Shown: piece after piece, positions 35,602 to 47,600 of the stretch | How positions within the stretch are numbered: the stretch's first letter is position 1 | Layout of the letters: each line of letters opens with the position of its first letter | Assembly (NCBI GenBank): GCA_963693305.1 | Contig: OY855914.1 | Span: forward strand, 11,625,403 to 11,689,402 | Length of the DNA stretch: 64,000 bases | Direction of reading: 5' to 3' | DNA from: Meandrina meandrites | Lineage: Eukaryota; Cnidaria; Anthozoa; Scleractinia; Meandrinidae | Translations under genes and position numbers: made by a program | Notes under the pieces: model-generated | Told to the model about the DNA's origin: nothing | The model's database searches: none | Seen by the model: the letters and a program-made list of their open reading frames with translations, nothing else

Positions 35602-35997
35602 ATGCATTTTTTCGCAAAGTTAAGAAAATTTCACCGGAGCGGTTTCAGAGCCACCTTAAATTTCTGGAATTTTAAGGTGGCTCTGAAACTGCTCCGGGAA
35701 TTTTTTTAACTTTGCAAAAAGTTGCATCTTAACATGCCAATCATTGTTCAATAATAAAAATGGGGGTTACCAGACTCATTTTTGAGTTATAAGCAGTTAA
35801 AGGAAAAATTAAGGGTGTTTCTAACAGGTTTTAACTGTTGCTATGGTAACCACTGACGTTATGAAAGTGGCCACAACTTGTTCAACAATGATTGGAAATT
35901 TGTTTGATATCATTATATTAACAGCTGATAAAGATTTGTAGTACTGACCCATCAAAGTTTTAGAGCTGGAAAGTGGTGCAAACCGCTGCGAGCCTCC
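35602..35997. mobile_element. Third copy of palindromic element A, left arm truncated
   Basis: CAGAGCCACCTTAAA and TTTAAGGTGGCTCTG face each other near 35650-35690. The right arm then runs to GAGCCTCC (35990-35997), followed by TTAG. The left arm keeps only about 60 bases, so this copy is incomplete. It sits immediately downstream of the gypsy LTR edge. Confidence 0.82.
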
Positions 35998-35999
35998 TT

Positions 36000-37320
36000 A
36001 GAGATGAGGCTTATTTAAGACAGCCAAACGTCAGTACTTTATACAGCACTCATTTTTGCGTTCGAGGAACGAGAACGCCACCTAATCATGTACAGCCAGG
36101 AAATTTTGAGATTTCGTGTGAAGTTTGTAAAAAGTCCACCCCGCTCGGTTTTTTAAGGGATACTCGGCCGGGAAACTGGTACTCGTGGCCTCGTTTTCGC
36201 GTATCTCGTCTCGGCCGGAAACTGGTACGAACTCGACGTTGATTCGACGTTTTGGGGGAGTTGTTGACTTTATGGTTGTTCGTTTTGCTGTTGTTTTCTT
36301 CGCTCTGATCGGTAAGTTACGTACATTGAATATTCATTTGTCGTAGTATTGTTGACGTTGATGTAACGCAATTAATTGCCTTCTAATGTCTTCTCGCATG
36401 AGAGACTCTCGAACGCACTCCCATAATCCATGATTACTTCTAGTTTTATTGATAGATTATCTCCACAAGTGAGAAAAATAGCGAGTTCTTTCTTTATAAA
36501 AATGATTACTGACCTGGATAAACTGAACTTTGAACACTACGTGATGGGCTATTCTATTAAAAGTGGTCATATTTCAGCAAAGCCCGATTCCTGTTTACCT
36601 GGTATTTGATTTTTTTTTTTATAAATGGGGTTGCGGGTGGGAGGGGAATTAATAGTGAGAGGGGATTACTAAATTTCTTACCTCAAGGGGGGACTTACTA
36701 GTGAGGGGGGCTTGTTAGAGGATTTGCGGTAATCCCATCAAAAGTTTGACAGTCGTTTAATCCTCTTGCGGTAACAAAAATAATTTAAGAAGAATTTAAG
36801 GATAATCACGACTCCTCGCGCTGAATTAAAGCGGAGCTCCGGCGCGCGAAGCGCGCCAGCGGAGCACTATGGATAAGGAATTTTGGTAACCTATCGATGC
36901 GAGAAATTTTGGTTATGACGTCAACGTACGCCCGCCCGCCCGTAGAGACTCTCGGGGAGGGGGAGTGGAGTCCTAAGGCAGCCCGACCGGGGGTGGGGGG
37001 AGGAGAATAGGCTGTGAGAGATCGGGAGCAGATCTCTACGGCACATACGTACGTACGTAAACAGAGCTTACAACTTTGACATCCATATTATGATCAATTG
37101 ACAGCTGTCAAAACAAGGTATCCGCTGACCAGTATCACGTGGCCATATCGCGGGCTCACATGTGGAGCTCATCGAGGTCACGTGTTTTTGTGAAGTTGGC
37201 CGCTGACCAGATGATGGTTTTCTATTTGATCGCGGGCTCAAGTCCTAGCTTTATACCTTTTTTTTATCATCGCGTTAATTCAGATTTAAATAAAGGGCAA
37301 AGTTAATACCCAAGGAGCTC
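36000..37320. other. Unassigned repeat-like region
   Basis: Holds a duplicated phrase CTCGGCCGGrAAACTGGTAC (about 36165 and 36213), a G-rich purine stretch (36630-36720), a CGTACG-rich segment (36920-37070) and GGAGCTCnGCTTTTAGG-type blocks that recur near 37316 and 39485. It reads like eroded LTR or other transposon DNA. No gene supported. Confidence 0.45.
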
Positions 37321-37364
37321 AGCTTTTAGGCTCGGCTAAATCTATTTTAAAAAGCTTTTTCTCA

Positions 37365-37600
37365 TGTTAAAAAATGATCTGGACATTTCATTTCAACTTA
37401 AACGAAGCAATTGTATGAAAAGGCGGCAAAAACTCGTTTGCACGTTGTTCACTGTTGAATTGAAAGACAGGAAAAAAGCGTGCTTGAGGACATAGACCTT
37501 CGTGAATATTTCTCGCTTTATTTACTTATCTACAGCATGGTAACTTATGCCAAGTGATTTAGGATAACTTCTTAACGGGAAGATCCGAAATAATTGTTGA
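37365..37600 (+). repeat. Dispersed repeat, direct copy of 61376-61615
   Basis: Shares long similar stretches with 61376-61615 in the same orientation, including ATTTCAACTTAAACGAAGC, ATGAAAAGGCGGCAAAA, TTCGTGAATATTTC and TTTACT(T/C)(A/G)TCTAC. A later pair of shared blocks (39335-39440 with 62565-62750) keeps the same order, so both are partial copies of one longer element. Confidence 0.75.
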
Positions 37601-37960
37601 CCTGAACGTGATATATCGGAGTATGAGTCAAAAACAGCGAGAGTTGAAGCACTGTCTTCTGTGTCTTCGGTTCCTGCGGCTAACCAAGCCTGGAAAATTA
37701 ACTGAGCTAATATAAAAGTGTGCTCAGAGCCGGTCAAGTTGACTGAAGTGACGGATAAAAGACTGTTAAAAGCTACACCGAAAGGAAGAAAGATATTGAT
37801 CTTCGCTGATAATTCAAATCATGCATATGTTGGTGGTGTGAGATTATTACGAACATTGGACGAAGCTACCGTTTTCGTTGCTTCGTCTCCGATGTTATTT
37901 GGCTGGTTTGAAAGCTTTGCCCTGCAGAATTTACAAGCCTTCTCAAAATATGAGGTAACA
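37601..37960 (+). pseudogene. Unrecognised coding-like segment interrupted by a stop
   Basis: One frame reads YESKTARVEALSSVSSVPAA, a stop at about 37703, then TDKRLLKATPKGRKILIFAD, VGGVRLLRTLDEATVFVASS and FALQNLQAFSKYE, with a possible donor GTAACA near 37954. Composition is protein-like and the opposite strand is full of stops. I do not recognise the family; a decayed transposon gene is as likely as a host exon, because the flanks are a dispersed repeat. Confidence 0.35.
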
Positions 37961-37989
37961 AACGTAAATGTACACATTCTGTTATGAGA

Positions 37990-39295
37990 ATCTGTTTATA
38001 CTTCATTTATGAGCGAATTCGATGTTGTGTCGGTTTTCAGATCTTCCCGTCAATTATAAGCTTAAATTTCGTTAAAACGGCTGCTTTCAAACCTCTTAGC
38101 TTTTATCACTTTTGTGAACTTTTGCCTATTAAATGTTTCGTTTCACGCCGGGCCAGCAGAGTGCACGAAGCTGCACGCTCGGAATAACTTTTGTGTCTTT
38201 TATCCAATAGAGCTCAAACTTTGCACAGTGATAGAACTTTTTATTCCAAACAATCGTATCGGAATAGTTTTTTTTTAATTTTAACGGTTTTTGGCGGGAA
38301 AATGACGTCACTGTGCGAAAGCAAATTTTCATTTCCCTGTTATGGCACAAAAAGTACATGATTCTGAAAGAACTCGTTGAGATAAAGTGAAATGCGAAAA
38401 AAAATTATTGAAAAAGCTCGATCCGTCTTGAAGATATAAAGTTCGCAAGTTTAAATTTCCCGCTATTTTGTTACTATTTTTTAGAACATTTACAAAATGA
38501 CATATGTTGTATTTTTTTGTTTTTAGTTAGTGGAGTTAACTGTGAGGTTCATCGTTGGATTTTGAAAAGAATATTCAATTATCAGAATTATTAAGCTACA
38601 CGGATCAAAAACCAGATTTCGCGTGCTGCATTTGCAGAAAAATCCCGCAAACAAATCAAAACAAAAAACGAGTAAACCTTCGGCAACGATACTTCACACC
38701 AACGATTAAACGATTTTGTATCCAACTGCTCTATTTCACTCGCTTGCATTTTTGTCATCTTGGTGAGTGTGTTGAAATCTCGTACGCGTGATAAATTTTT
38801 AGATTCGTAAACGCTGGTAAACGAGTATTTACGCCGGTTTTTATATTGCGAGTTGCCTGTGCTTGGGTGAGTGAGTTCAGACTTTTCCTAACGCACACTT
38901 GCCTGTTAGAAACGAAGGAAATTCATTCACTTCTCTGCATAAAATTTTCTAGGGTATTTAGCAATGTGTACGATAAAACATGCAGCGTAGTAATCATGCA
39001 ACCAAACCAAGATGGCTGAAACTACATTGTAAGCTTATTAGACAGAGAGCATCACTTCCTAAATCAGAAACTGTCACAATTCTTACACAAAAAAACTGCT
39101 TAAAAATCGGCTGCCAATGAATTTGCTGAGTTTGTTTTGCCGCTGTGATTTTCTTTGTTGTGGCGTGAGTTCATTTTGTTTTATAGCCGCGAGTTCACTT
39201 TGTTCAGTATATTGAGTTGATCTTTTTGCCTCGCCTGTTTTGAAGTAAATCAAAACAAACTTCTTCGCCTTCATCAAGGTCCTTTTTACATTGAA
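37990..39295. other. Non-genic stretch
   Basis: Short A/T-rich ORFs only, none recognised. Several T runs (38266, 38510) and no inverted ends identified. Confidence 0.35.
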
Positions 39296-39540
39296 TAACC
39301 CTTAGACTTATGAAAAGTCTTAACACTAAAATTTGATGTGTGCGCCTACGTGCGTACGTGCATGAGGAACCCAATAAAGTGCAGCGACATGTACCTATAT
39401 AGGCAACCGCGTATACGCTTAGAAATAGTGTGTCTACGTATTAATAGGGAAACAGTGCATACTCAAGCAAAAACATAATAAATAGGAGCTCCGCTTTTAG
39501 GCCTGCCTAAATCTATATATTATTTCTCGATTGGCAAAAT
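39296..39540 (+). repeat. Dispersed repeat block related to 62560-62760
   Basis: GTGCGTACGTGCATGAGGAAC and AATAAAGTGCA with ACCTATATAGG resemble GTGCGTACGTGAGGAAC, AATAAAGTGCA and ACCTATATGGG at 62575-62725. This probably represents the 3' part of the repeat starting near 37365. AATAAA in both copies hints at a transcribed element. Confidence 0.6.
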
Positions 39541-40640
39541 CTCGTTGAGAATACATTCAAACCTCTCATGGAGATTTCCATTTATTTTAGGTTAAAAATT
39601 TCTTGAACCCAAGCAATCACTTTTTGACTGCAATTTTAGACTGCTTTTTTTAAGAAAAAATGATGATGGCTCTTTTCAAATATGCCATTTAAAGTCTACA
39701 ACTTGGCTGAAATCAATTTTAGATTAAGGCAGTTAAACGGAGTGTTTAAATCACCTGAAAGATTCCGCGCTTTCTGATCACGTGAGCTATGAGGTCCTAA
39801 ACTGCAAATAGAGTGCATCTTCATAAGAATATGTACCAACAGACATTTTTTGTTACTCTACACTCCAACCAAGAAAAGGTATGTGCTGGGAGATCTAGTT
39901 TCCCACCTTTCTGTATAGTCCCATAATTTTAAAATGCCGGAAGTCTAATGGCCATTTCTAAAAATCATTTTACAATATTGTTCAGACTACGTTAATTTAT
40001 TTCAAATTTATCAATTCCTGTTCTCACAGTTAGCTGAAACCCATTTTTGGCATAGTCGCCAGACTGACTAAAACAGTTGTGGGATGAGAGCTTCGATGAG
40101 AGTTTTCTTCAGCTCAAATCAACTATTATTAGCGCGCGATTAAACAAGAGATAAATGAACAGCTACTTAAACTTTCATCATCATTGAGTAAATTCCCTTT
40201 TCGAAATTGCGAAGAAATCTTCAAAGGGGGAGAGGGGTGTTTGTATTTCCTCTACGTACGTTTGAGGAATTAGAATTGCAAGAACTTTCTTACAGTGTTA
40301 GGCGACAACCAATTAATAAAGCACGCGTTGAAAAACGGAGTACTTTATTTTAAAAGGAAATATATGCAGCACAATTTACATTTGCACGTATAAATTAGAT
40401 TCTACATACTACAAAATAAGGTCCCAAGGGGAAGTCTATATCATTTAAATTGATAGCGAAGAACTAGCAAAAAACTAACAAGCGTAAACGTCCTTAGTCT
40501 ATTGTACAATGCTAAAGTATTGGATAAGTAGTAACTTTTACTTTCATCCACTTTTATTCTGGCCTTGAAGCGCTAAAATTCGAAAGTGAAATACTTTATT
40601 TAACTTGCAAAATACTGAAACATATTACCACTGACATTAA
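39541..40640. other. Non-genic stretch
   Basis: No ORF or repeat of note. Ends with the TAA (40638-40640) that flanks element P. Confidence 0.35.
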
Positions 40641-41737
40641 GGGTCGATTCGCACTAGCAGACAAGTTCTAAATGTCATAACATTTTTGATAAAAACAAAA
40701 TTGTCTCGACAAGTCAGAGACATTTTGAAGAAAACAAAAGGTGTGACTATTATTACAATGGCTCTGCACGTGCTTCTGGCATCCTGGTACATTTCTCGGC
40801 ACGGTCGTCTTGTACAAATATCAAATAATCAGGCAGGTCCATGTGGTGAAAAATTTTAAAACGATTTGCATTTGAAGTGCGCATGTAGTGATGTTTTTGT
40901 GCTGACCTGCGGGGAAAATGCGGCAAGTAAACTATTTCTTTTCCCTTCCATTTACCGGCACAAACTGGTTCCCTCCGCATTCATTTGTTCCAACCCCGGT
41001 ATAGGGAGCTTAAACAAACTACAACGGCAACGGCAACGTGAAGGTCACCAAAAAAAGGCTTAATGAGCAGAACAATAGCTCTGCACGTGCGTTTGAAATC
41101 TTGGTACATTTCCTAGCCGTTCTCTGCGAAACAACAACACCACGGCTAATATTTGTTTTTTCTATTTGAGGTTGAACGCCCTCTCAACTTATTTAGCTGG
41201 AGCTAATTCCTGGACCAATAGATACACTGAATACATCTGGATAATCGCGAGATTCTCGAGTAAAATATAAATTCATTTTTCACCAGGCGTTGTCCTCGAC
41301 GTCGCCGTCGTCATTGCTTAAGCTCCCTAATTACCATCCTTCCACGACCTCACCTCGGCACACAAACATGTTTTGCCGCCTATCGCCAATCAACAACGTA
41401 TTGTTATCTGGCATTACGAGGGGCGTTGGAATGCGACTTGTCATGACTTGTCCTGTCTTGAGGCAGGACATCGGCCCCTTTGAAGATTTGTCCGTTTTGA
41501 CAAAATTTGCACTTGTCCAACAAGTCGTTCGCACTTGTTTTTGCGATTGTTTGACAAAATGTATCGCGCGTGCAACGCAGACCAATCATAAGACAACTGC
41601 TTCTTTGTTTTCCTGAATTGTTTGATAAGTTCTGGGTCTCAAAAAACGTATTCGCACTTGTTCTCTGTGACAAGTGACACATAAATGATGAAATCTACCG
41701 ATTGTTACAAAATTTGTCCGCTAGTGCGAATTGGCCC
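40641..41737. mobile_element. DNA transposon P, 1.1 kb with TAA duplication
   Basis: The left end GGGTCGATTCGCACTAGC is matched by the inverse of the right end GCTAGTGCGAATTGGCCC, with TAA on both sides (40638-40640, 41738-41740). The TWA duplication points to PIF/Harbinger-like. Inner repeats use ACTTGTC/GACAAGT many times (41440-41690). Two diverged copies of TCTGCACGTGC with TTGGTACATTTC lie at 40753-40800 and 41078-41115. The ORFs at 40753-40980 (-) and 41290-41616 (+) fall inside and are not called as genes. Confidence 0.75.
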
Positions 41738-41741
41738 TAAG

Positions 41742-42440
41742 AAGTGTTATGCTCAATAGGTTTTATGAAATTGTACCGGTGGTCATCAGAAGAGGTTCAG
41801 TGTGATCGAATTCGGTTCAGTAAGTTGAACTAAGAACCCATATGCTTTTTTCTATTTTAAAAAAATTCTATCAACACCATGTTTAGCTTTGAACTCAAGC
41901 ACCTTAAATTTCGATCAAATTAGCTGATTTGCTGGAAAGTTCAGTTGAGATACATACAGACAACTTGTGCACCACGCAGCGCAAAATATCTCAGAAAAAG
42001 ATGTCTTTAAGAATTAAGCATTCAAAGTATAATCTACGCATTTCAGTTTTAAGATTGGAAAGTCGATTCCCCTAGTTGAATACCACATACATACACAAAA
42101 AATCAACTTCCGTTTTCCGTGATATTTTGACTTTTGTCTTCTGATACTTGTCTACATGACTTTGTACTAACATTTATAAAACATGACGTTAATATAATTA
42201 CTTAATTTTTTCTCAGTTCCTGAGGGGGTGATGATATTCTAAAAATCCTGCGATCTGATTGGTTCCGGGAGTGGGCGGTATTTTCCAATCCTGCCCGCTC
42301 ACAGCGTGCGGTATTTTAATTTCGTGGCGAGACGAACGAACCAATAAAAGCTCTGCTCTCCAAAATGAATGTAATTGCTCACCAACCGTTGTAAATGTGA
42401 AAGGAAAAATTAGTACCAGTAATCGCATGATTTCGAGTGC
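41742..42440. other. Non-genic stretch
   Basis: No supported gene. The 42220-42410 part (GATTGGTTCCGGGAG, CGTGGCGAGACGAAC) may belong to the inverted-repeat unit that follows. Confidence 0.3.
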
Positions 42441-42441
42441 A

Positions 42442-42552
42442 ATTTGGAATAAATAAGCAAGAGTAAATTTTTCAAAGGCTAACAAAATTGCACGCCAGTA
42501 GGGCGAGTACAATTTGTAGCCTTTGAAAAATTTACGAGTGCTTATTTATTCA
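42442..42552. repeat. Hairpin repeat, arms of about 45 bases
   Basis: GAATAAATAAGCAAGAGTAA and the inverse TTACGAGTGCTTATTTATTC flank inner inverted blocks (TTTTTCAAAGGCTA with TAGCCTTTGAAAAA) around a loop near 42494-42506. Imperfect fold-back MITE. Confidence 0.75.
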
Positions 42553-42559
42553 AAATTGC

Positions 42560-44385
42560 ACGAGAAAAATCATGTGATTACTTGTTGATAATATACAGTA
42601 CCAGAAACCATTTCTGTCACGCTTTGGTAATTTTCGTGACAACTTCATGTGCCCAGCGCCTGGCTGTAAATTTGACGTGTGAATGCATGCGTAAATATTC
42701 AATTCATGCTGTTAAATTTGAAGAACTTGTATAGCAAAGCAAGGGGAAATTTACCCTTAGCGGCTAAGGTTCTGCTGCCAAATTCCGTCTGTGCCTTGTT
42801 TGTGCACGGTCGAGCCGAAAACAACCTTCAGCACATGATGCTCTGACAGAATATCGAAATACTGACCTAGATTCCACCGAACGGATCTTCTTAGTGCAGG
42901 GGAGCATTCAGCTAAAACTCCGTGTTGCTGGCTGATTTCACTGGACGTTTTACATGTCAGATTTGCCTCTTAATGCCACCTTTTGTTATCGAGCGAGCTT
43001 TAACAACAGCTGCAAAAATTTAGCTAAGCTTAACTAATTTCTAAGCTTTCTCTCTTGAAAAAAGAGAATGCTTACTCCTTTCGTCTTAAAAACTAAAAAG
43101 TAGCCGGTTCCTAGGCAGTCTAGGAGTACTTCTAGTACTTCTTCGCGTTTCTCTTCAGAGAAGTGAAGTATTCAGAGTATATGTTTCGGCGAGGATTGTG
43201 CTATTGGCGTAATTGGCAGTCGACCTGAGTTTGATTTTAAGTTTATGTTTTGTCTTCATTGCTTTTGTCATTATTCCTTGTCCTTGACACCTCATGACAA
43301 TTGGTAATTTTTGTTGTGCTTTTTTACTTTGCGTAATATTTTCAAGCTTTTTCATTAACATTGCGTTATAAAGTTCAAGCAATCCTGTTTCCGTTTTGTC
43401 AGAGAGAAATTTTGCATTAAGCTGCCGTAGATATCAATCATTTTGAATTTCACCGTTTTGCACTGCCAATTTCACTTTCTGCACTGCCAATGACAGTTTT
43501 TGCAATGGTTTGGGATTAATTGACGTGTTCTAAGCCAATCAGAATGAAGAAATTGTTGCTTGTATGTTATTAGCAGTCGACGTAAAAGGCCTTGAAGTTC
43601 TACAAAAGGCGAGTATTCATTCTCTTTATTTACAAAATCAAGTTCTAGTTTTAAAACCGTAATTTGTCGATCGTTGTTTGTGCATTATTCGCACTGACTT
43701 TCACGCCATTGCGGTTAACTGCAAGTCGCCGGTTTACATACGTATACTGGATTTAGCCTTTCAAAAGCTAAATTTGCAACATAATTAAAGGCCTTGAAGT
43801 TCTGTAAAAGGCTGAGTATTCATTCTCTTTATTGGCAAAATCAAGTTATAGTTTAAGGGCCGTAGTTTCTCGGTCATTGTTTGTGTATTATTCGCACCGA
43901 TTTTCACGCCATAATGCGGTTAACTGCAAGTCGCAGGTTTACCGGACTCGATTTATCCTTTCAAGAACTTTACCTTTCTGCTACTTTTCCCCAAAACCGA
44001 ATGCTGCCAATCACCATTCAAGAAAATGAGATGCTTTGATAAAAACAGTCAAATTACTTCTCGCAAAATTGTGCCGTGTGCAGGCGACCGAACGACACAT
44101 TTCAGTTTCTATTCAGTTTCAATTTCGCAAACTTTTTATCAAAACAAAATACTGTGGAAATCAGCACAGTGGTTATTGACTCGTTTACTGCAAATGTTAA
44201 TAGCTATTTTAGATGTTTTTCTCTTTTTTATGATGACCTTTTCCGTGAGTACTGTCCATTTTAGTGAATTCATTTTTGTTTGGCGGTAAACAGATCATTC
44301 TTCACTCTTGCCGTAGCTTAGCGATGGACTCAATATTGGATGCGCACGTATTAAACAATCGCATTTTGCAAAACAATCTTTGTAG

Positions 44386-44386
<1 letters not shown>
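42560..44386. other. Non-genic stretch with a local duplication
   Basis: Two diverged direct copies of a segment of about 190 bases occur (about 43585-43745 and 43793-43950). They share AAGGCCTTGAAGTTCT, GAGTATTCATTCTCTTTATT and GCGGTTAACTGCAAGTCGC. No gene seen. This is downstream of gene B and may hold its 3' untranslated or flanking sequence. Confidence 0.6.

Positions 44387-44387
<1 letters not shown>

Positions 44388-44427
<40 letters not shown>
44388..44427. repeat. Poly-T tract, 40 bases
   Basis: Uninterrupted T run. On the - strand this is poly-A, lying just past the 3' end of HSPA12-like gene B and next to a hairpin repeat; it may be the tail of a short retroposed sequence. Confidence 0.95.
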
Positions 44428-44432
<5 letters not shown>

Positions 44433-44460
44433 GACACATTAAACTAGGAAAAAAAAAGTT

Positions 44461-44561
44461 ATTTGCCGGCTTTGGGTCGGTCCGAACAGTGAAAAACTGT
44501 GACCTCGGCCTTGACCTTGGTCACAGTTTTTCACTATACGGACCTCCCTAAGCCGGCAAAT
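44461..44561. repeat. Hairpin MITE at the 3' end of HSPA12-like gene B
   Basis: ATTTGCCGGCTTTGGG on the left and its imperfect inverse CCTAAGCCGGCAAAT on the right, with a strong inner stem (AGTGAAAAACTGTGACC with GGTCACAGTTTTTCACT) and a 14-base loop. It lies 110 bases beyond the stop codon of gene B, so it is probably in the 3' untranslated region of that transcript. Confidence 0.85.
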
Positions 44562-44669
44562 ACAATATATTTGTGGAAATTTGGGGTTACCAGTCGTAAA
44601 ATCATTGTGTGGCAGAAATTCAAGGCTCGTAGAAAGTTGTTTGTTCATATTTGTGTATTGGACTCAAAT

Positions 44670-47600
44670 TCATGGTTTACACAGAAAGTCTAGGTAAGCA
44701 GTTGCAGTATTTCCACTGGTCTTATCGATTGCGGTTACTTTGATTTCTGTTCCTCCGAACAAGATGCACACCTCAATTTTGCGTTTCTTTCCTTGCGAGG
44801 TGTCTGGTGATTTAACAACCACCTTTCCTATGGATTGACCCACCGTGGGATCTGTTGTGTACTTAGCATTTGGATCTGTCGAAGTGAAAAAAGCTAGAGT
44901 AATAACCGTCTGGTCACTGTATGTCGGTGTCCGAATAAAACGCTTTGTTTCCCCAACCTTAACAACATCATTTTCATTTACAATTACAAAAAACAAATCT
45001 TTACACTTGGCAACACCTTCAACAACGTGTTTCTTGTCAGGGGGGTGTACGTTGGGATTAAAACGTCCGTAACCTCTAAAACCATAAGTTGTGGCCATGA
45101 TTCTTGAGCTAACAACAGCTGGTTTCTGACCAAACATGGTCGCACCTTGGACAACTGCAATACCAGCATAATTGGGGACGAGTATTTTACATCTTGAGCT
45201 GAATGCTGTTTTGATGGCTTCTTGCAGGATGACAGATTCAGCAAAACCACCAACCATAAATAAACAGCTTACATTCTTTAGCGCAGGGCTACTAAACAAC
45301 CCTCTCATGTGACTTACGATTCCATTGATGACAGGCTGGAACAGCTGTTTCATCGCCGTCGGTCCCAAGCAAAGGAATTCATCCTGGTATATTTCGACAT
45401 CATGGAGGTTGCAAGACCTTGCAAAGCGCTCGGTGAAATCAGATGTTTTTGCGTCTGAGACCAATTCAATAAAGTTACGTGGGAGAATGATTCTCGTGGT
45501 CTTGTCATGAAACGCTCGTCTTCCTCTTTTCTTAATCTCAAAGTCATTCAACAGCCGAAGCCAATCGGCTGGATATCTGATACGGTAATTCTTGACAATC
45601 CGAGCGCCGAATATACTTTCAAGCAAGGACACAAACTTTTCATCCACGTAGATTCCACCGTAAGGACCACCGGTCACATGATAAATTTCTTTAATTGTCT
45701 CGTCAGGCAGGATCTCGTGAGCTGTGACATCCAGCGTTCCACCTTGCAAATGAAAAGAGCGACATACTGAATCTTAAAACAATATATGAATTTGATTGCA
45801 CACTAAAACTAAAAGGGGTTAAAGCGCAATAGATCTAATCCTTTCCATAAAAGTTGAAAAGCCTGTGTTGGTGTTTTCTGATATTTGGTTTCAGTACTAG
45901 ATGTGTCTAGTTTTGTCAAATATAACTGGTGTGGTCTAGAACTGCAAACGTCTATTAGAAATTTTGGTCATATGTTATTTTAGCAGCCTCCCAGCTACAA
46001 GCTTATATTAATGAATTAAACCTCATTTCTGCCAAAATTCCCGCATTCTATTTCTCTGTCATTATTATCTCCATTTCCACGACTTTTTTGTGTATAAAAT
46101 TTCGCCCAAGGTAGACGGTAATATTAAGACAAAAATATGGCGACTTGAACAGCATTAAAAATTTACCTCCAATGTCCATCATTAAATATTGGGAACCGGG
46201 GCGAGCCAAGACATCAGACACAAAGGCATCTCCGGTTTGGTCATAGAAGTCTCTCATTTTTCTCTCCCGGCAGAAGATTGCTCCACCTTCAGGTTCTAAT
46301 GCAATTATTAGCTGCTCCGGATAATCAGGTGAAGCAATTCCAGCCTGACGAGAATAAGCAATATTATTATACATTGTAGTCACTATCTGTCTTGTCACTG
46401 GTAAAGAGCCTACAGTACACCAAGCTGCTAGCAGATTAATGAATAGTCGGTAGGTTGCGCGCGCCGCAATGCATGGTTTCCAAGAGCAATGCATGTTCAC
46501 GGGTGGTGAGTGGCATCTTGCATACGTCGAATTAAAAACATGGCTCGTCGATTCGCTTCTTCGACAATGCGTTAGTTGTTGTTGTTGTTGTTGTTTTTTT
46601 TTTAACGTAATAAAACAATTAATAGATTCGGTTTCAATCCGAAATAATCAAAATTTCGGAAAGTGTTATCAGCTGAAGCCTTCGGCTTTGGTTGGTAATA
46701 TTTACCTCGACCTTGATTATTCCGGATATCACAAAAACTTCATCTTATAAATGTTAAATAACAAGAAGTTGCTAGCAACTTAAAACCGCGCTTTTGTTTT
46801 TTGCTAATTAAGAGTGAATGTCAGTAAGAATCAAAGAAAATAAAAAAAAATGTGGCCACGGTCAAAAGATCGATTTCGCTCATACTTTGTCAGTTTGAAG
46901 GCCTGGGTATGTAACTGAAAGATATGAAGTTAGTTTTTTGAAATATTCAATTTAACGGCAGAAATCCACGATAAACGGTCATCGTACCGGAAGCTCAGAT
47001 TTCACTTTTCGACGATCCAAAATTTTACACTTTTCAGCTTCACGCTACACAGACGTTTCAACGGCAGTGAATCTCTGCTAAAGCTAATTGTATAGATTGA
47101 CTCTTCCTTAGTCGAAAGATAGTTCTTATTTATATCTCTTGTTATTTCTGAGCGAACTGAGCCTCGATCAAGTAGACACACTTTTCTCATTTAACCAAAA
47201 GTCTAAAATAACCCAAATCTAGCGGGCAAAAAAGCTAACCGGTAGTGCTTCAAATCTTCTGATATTTGAACGAGAGAGAGTCCTGTCCCTGAATTTTAAG
47301 TTTACGGTTTCAAATTTGTGGGATCTAGTAGCAATTTCGTACGAACGTCGATCAAAGTTCGACAAAATTACAATTCGGCGCCTTTGAAATGAACAACTCA
47401 GCACGTGACATGTAACACGCAACAAAAGAATAAATATATTTTCCAGCTACAGGCAACACAGTAAAATCAAGTTTAAAGTTGCTAACGTTTCAGACGTTTG
47501 GAAAATGGTATTTATCTTAAAGATTGCCTACATTATAAAAAGTACTAAAAATAATCGCACTTCAACTGTCCCTGATTAATTTGCACGCACGAGCGATTCT

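Noticed and set aside
40753..40980. 75-residue - strand ORF (HHMDLPDYLIFVQDD...)
   Set aside because: It lies entirely within element P, and parts recur at 41078-41115, so it is repeat sequence.
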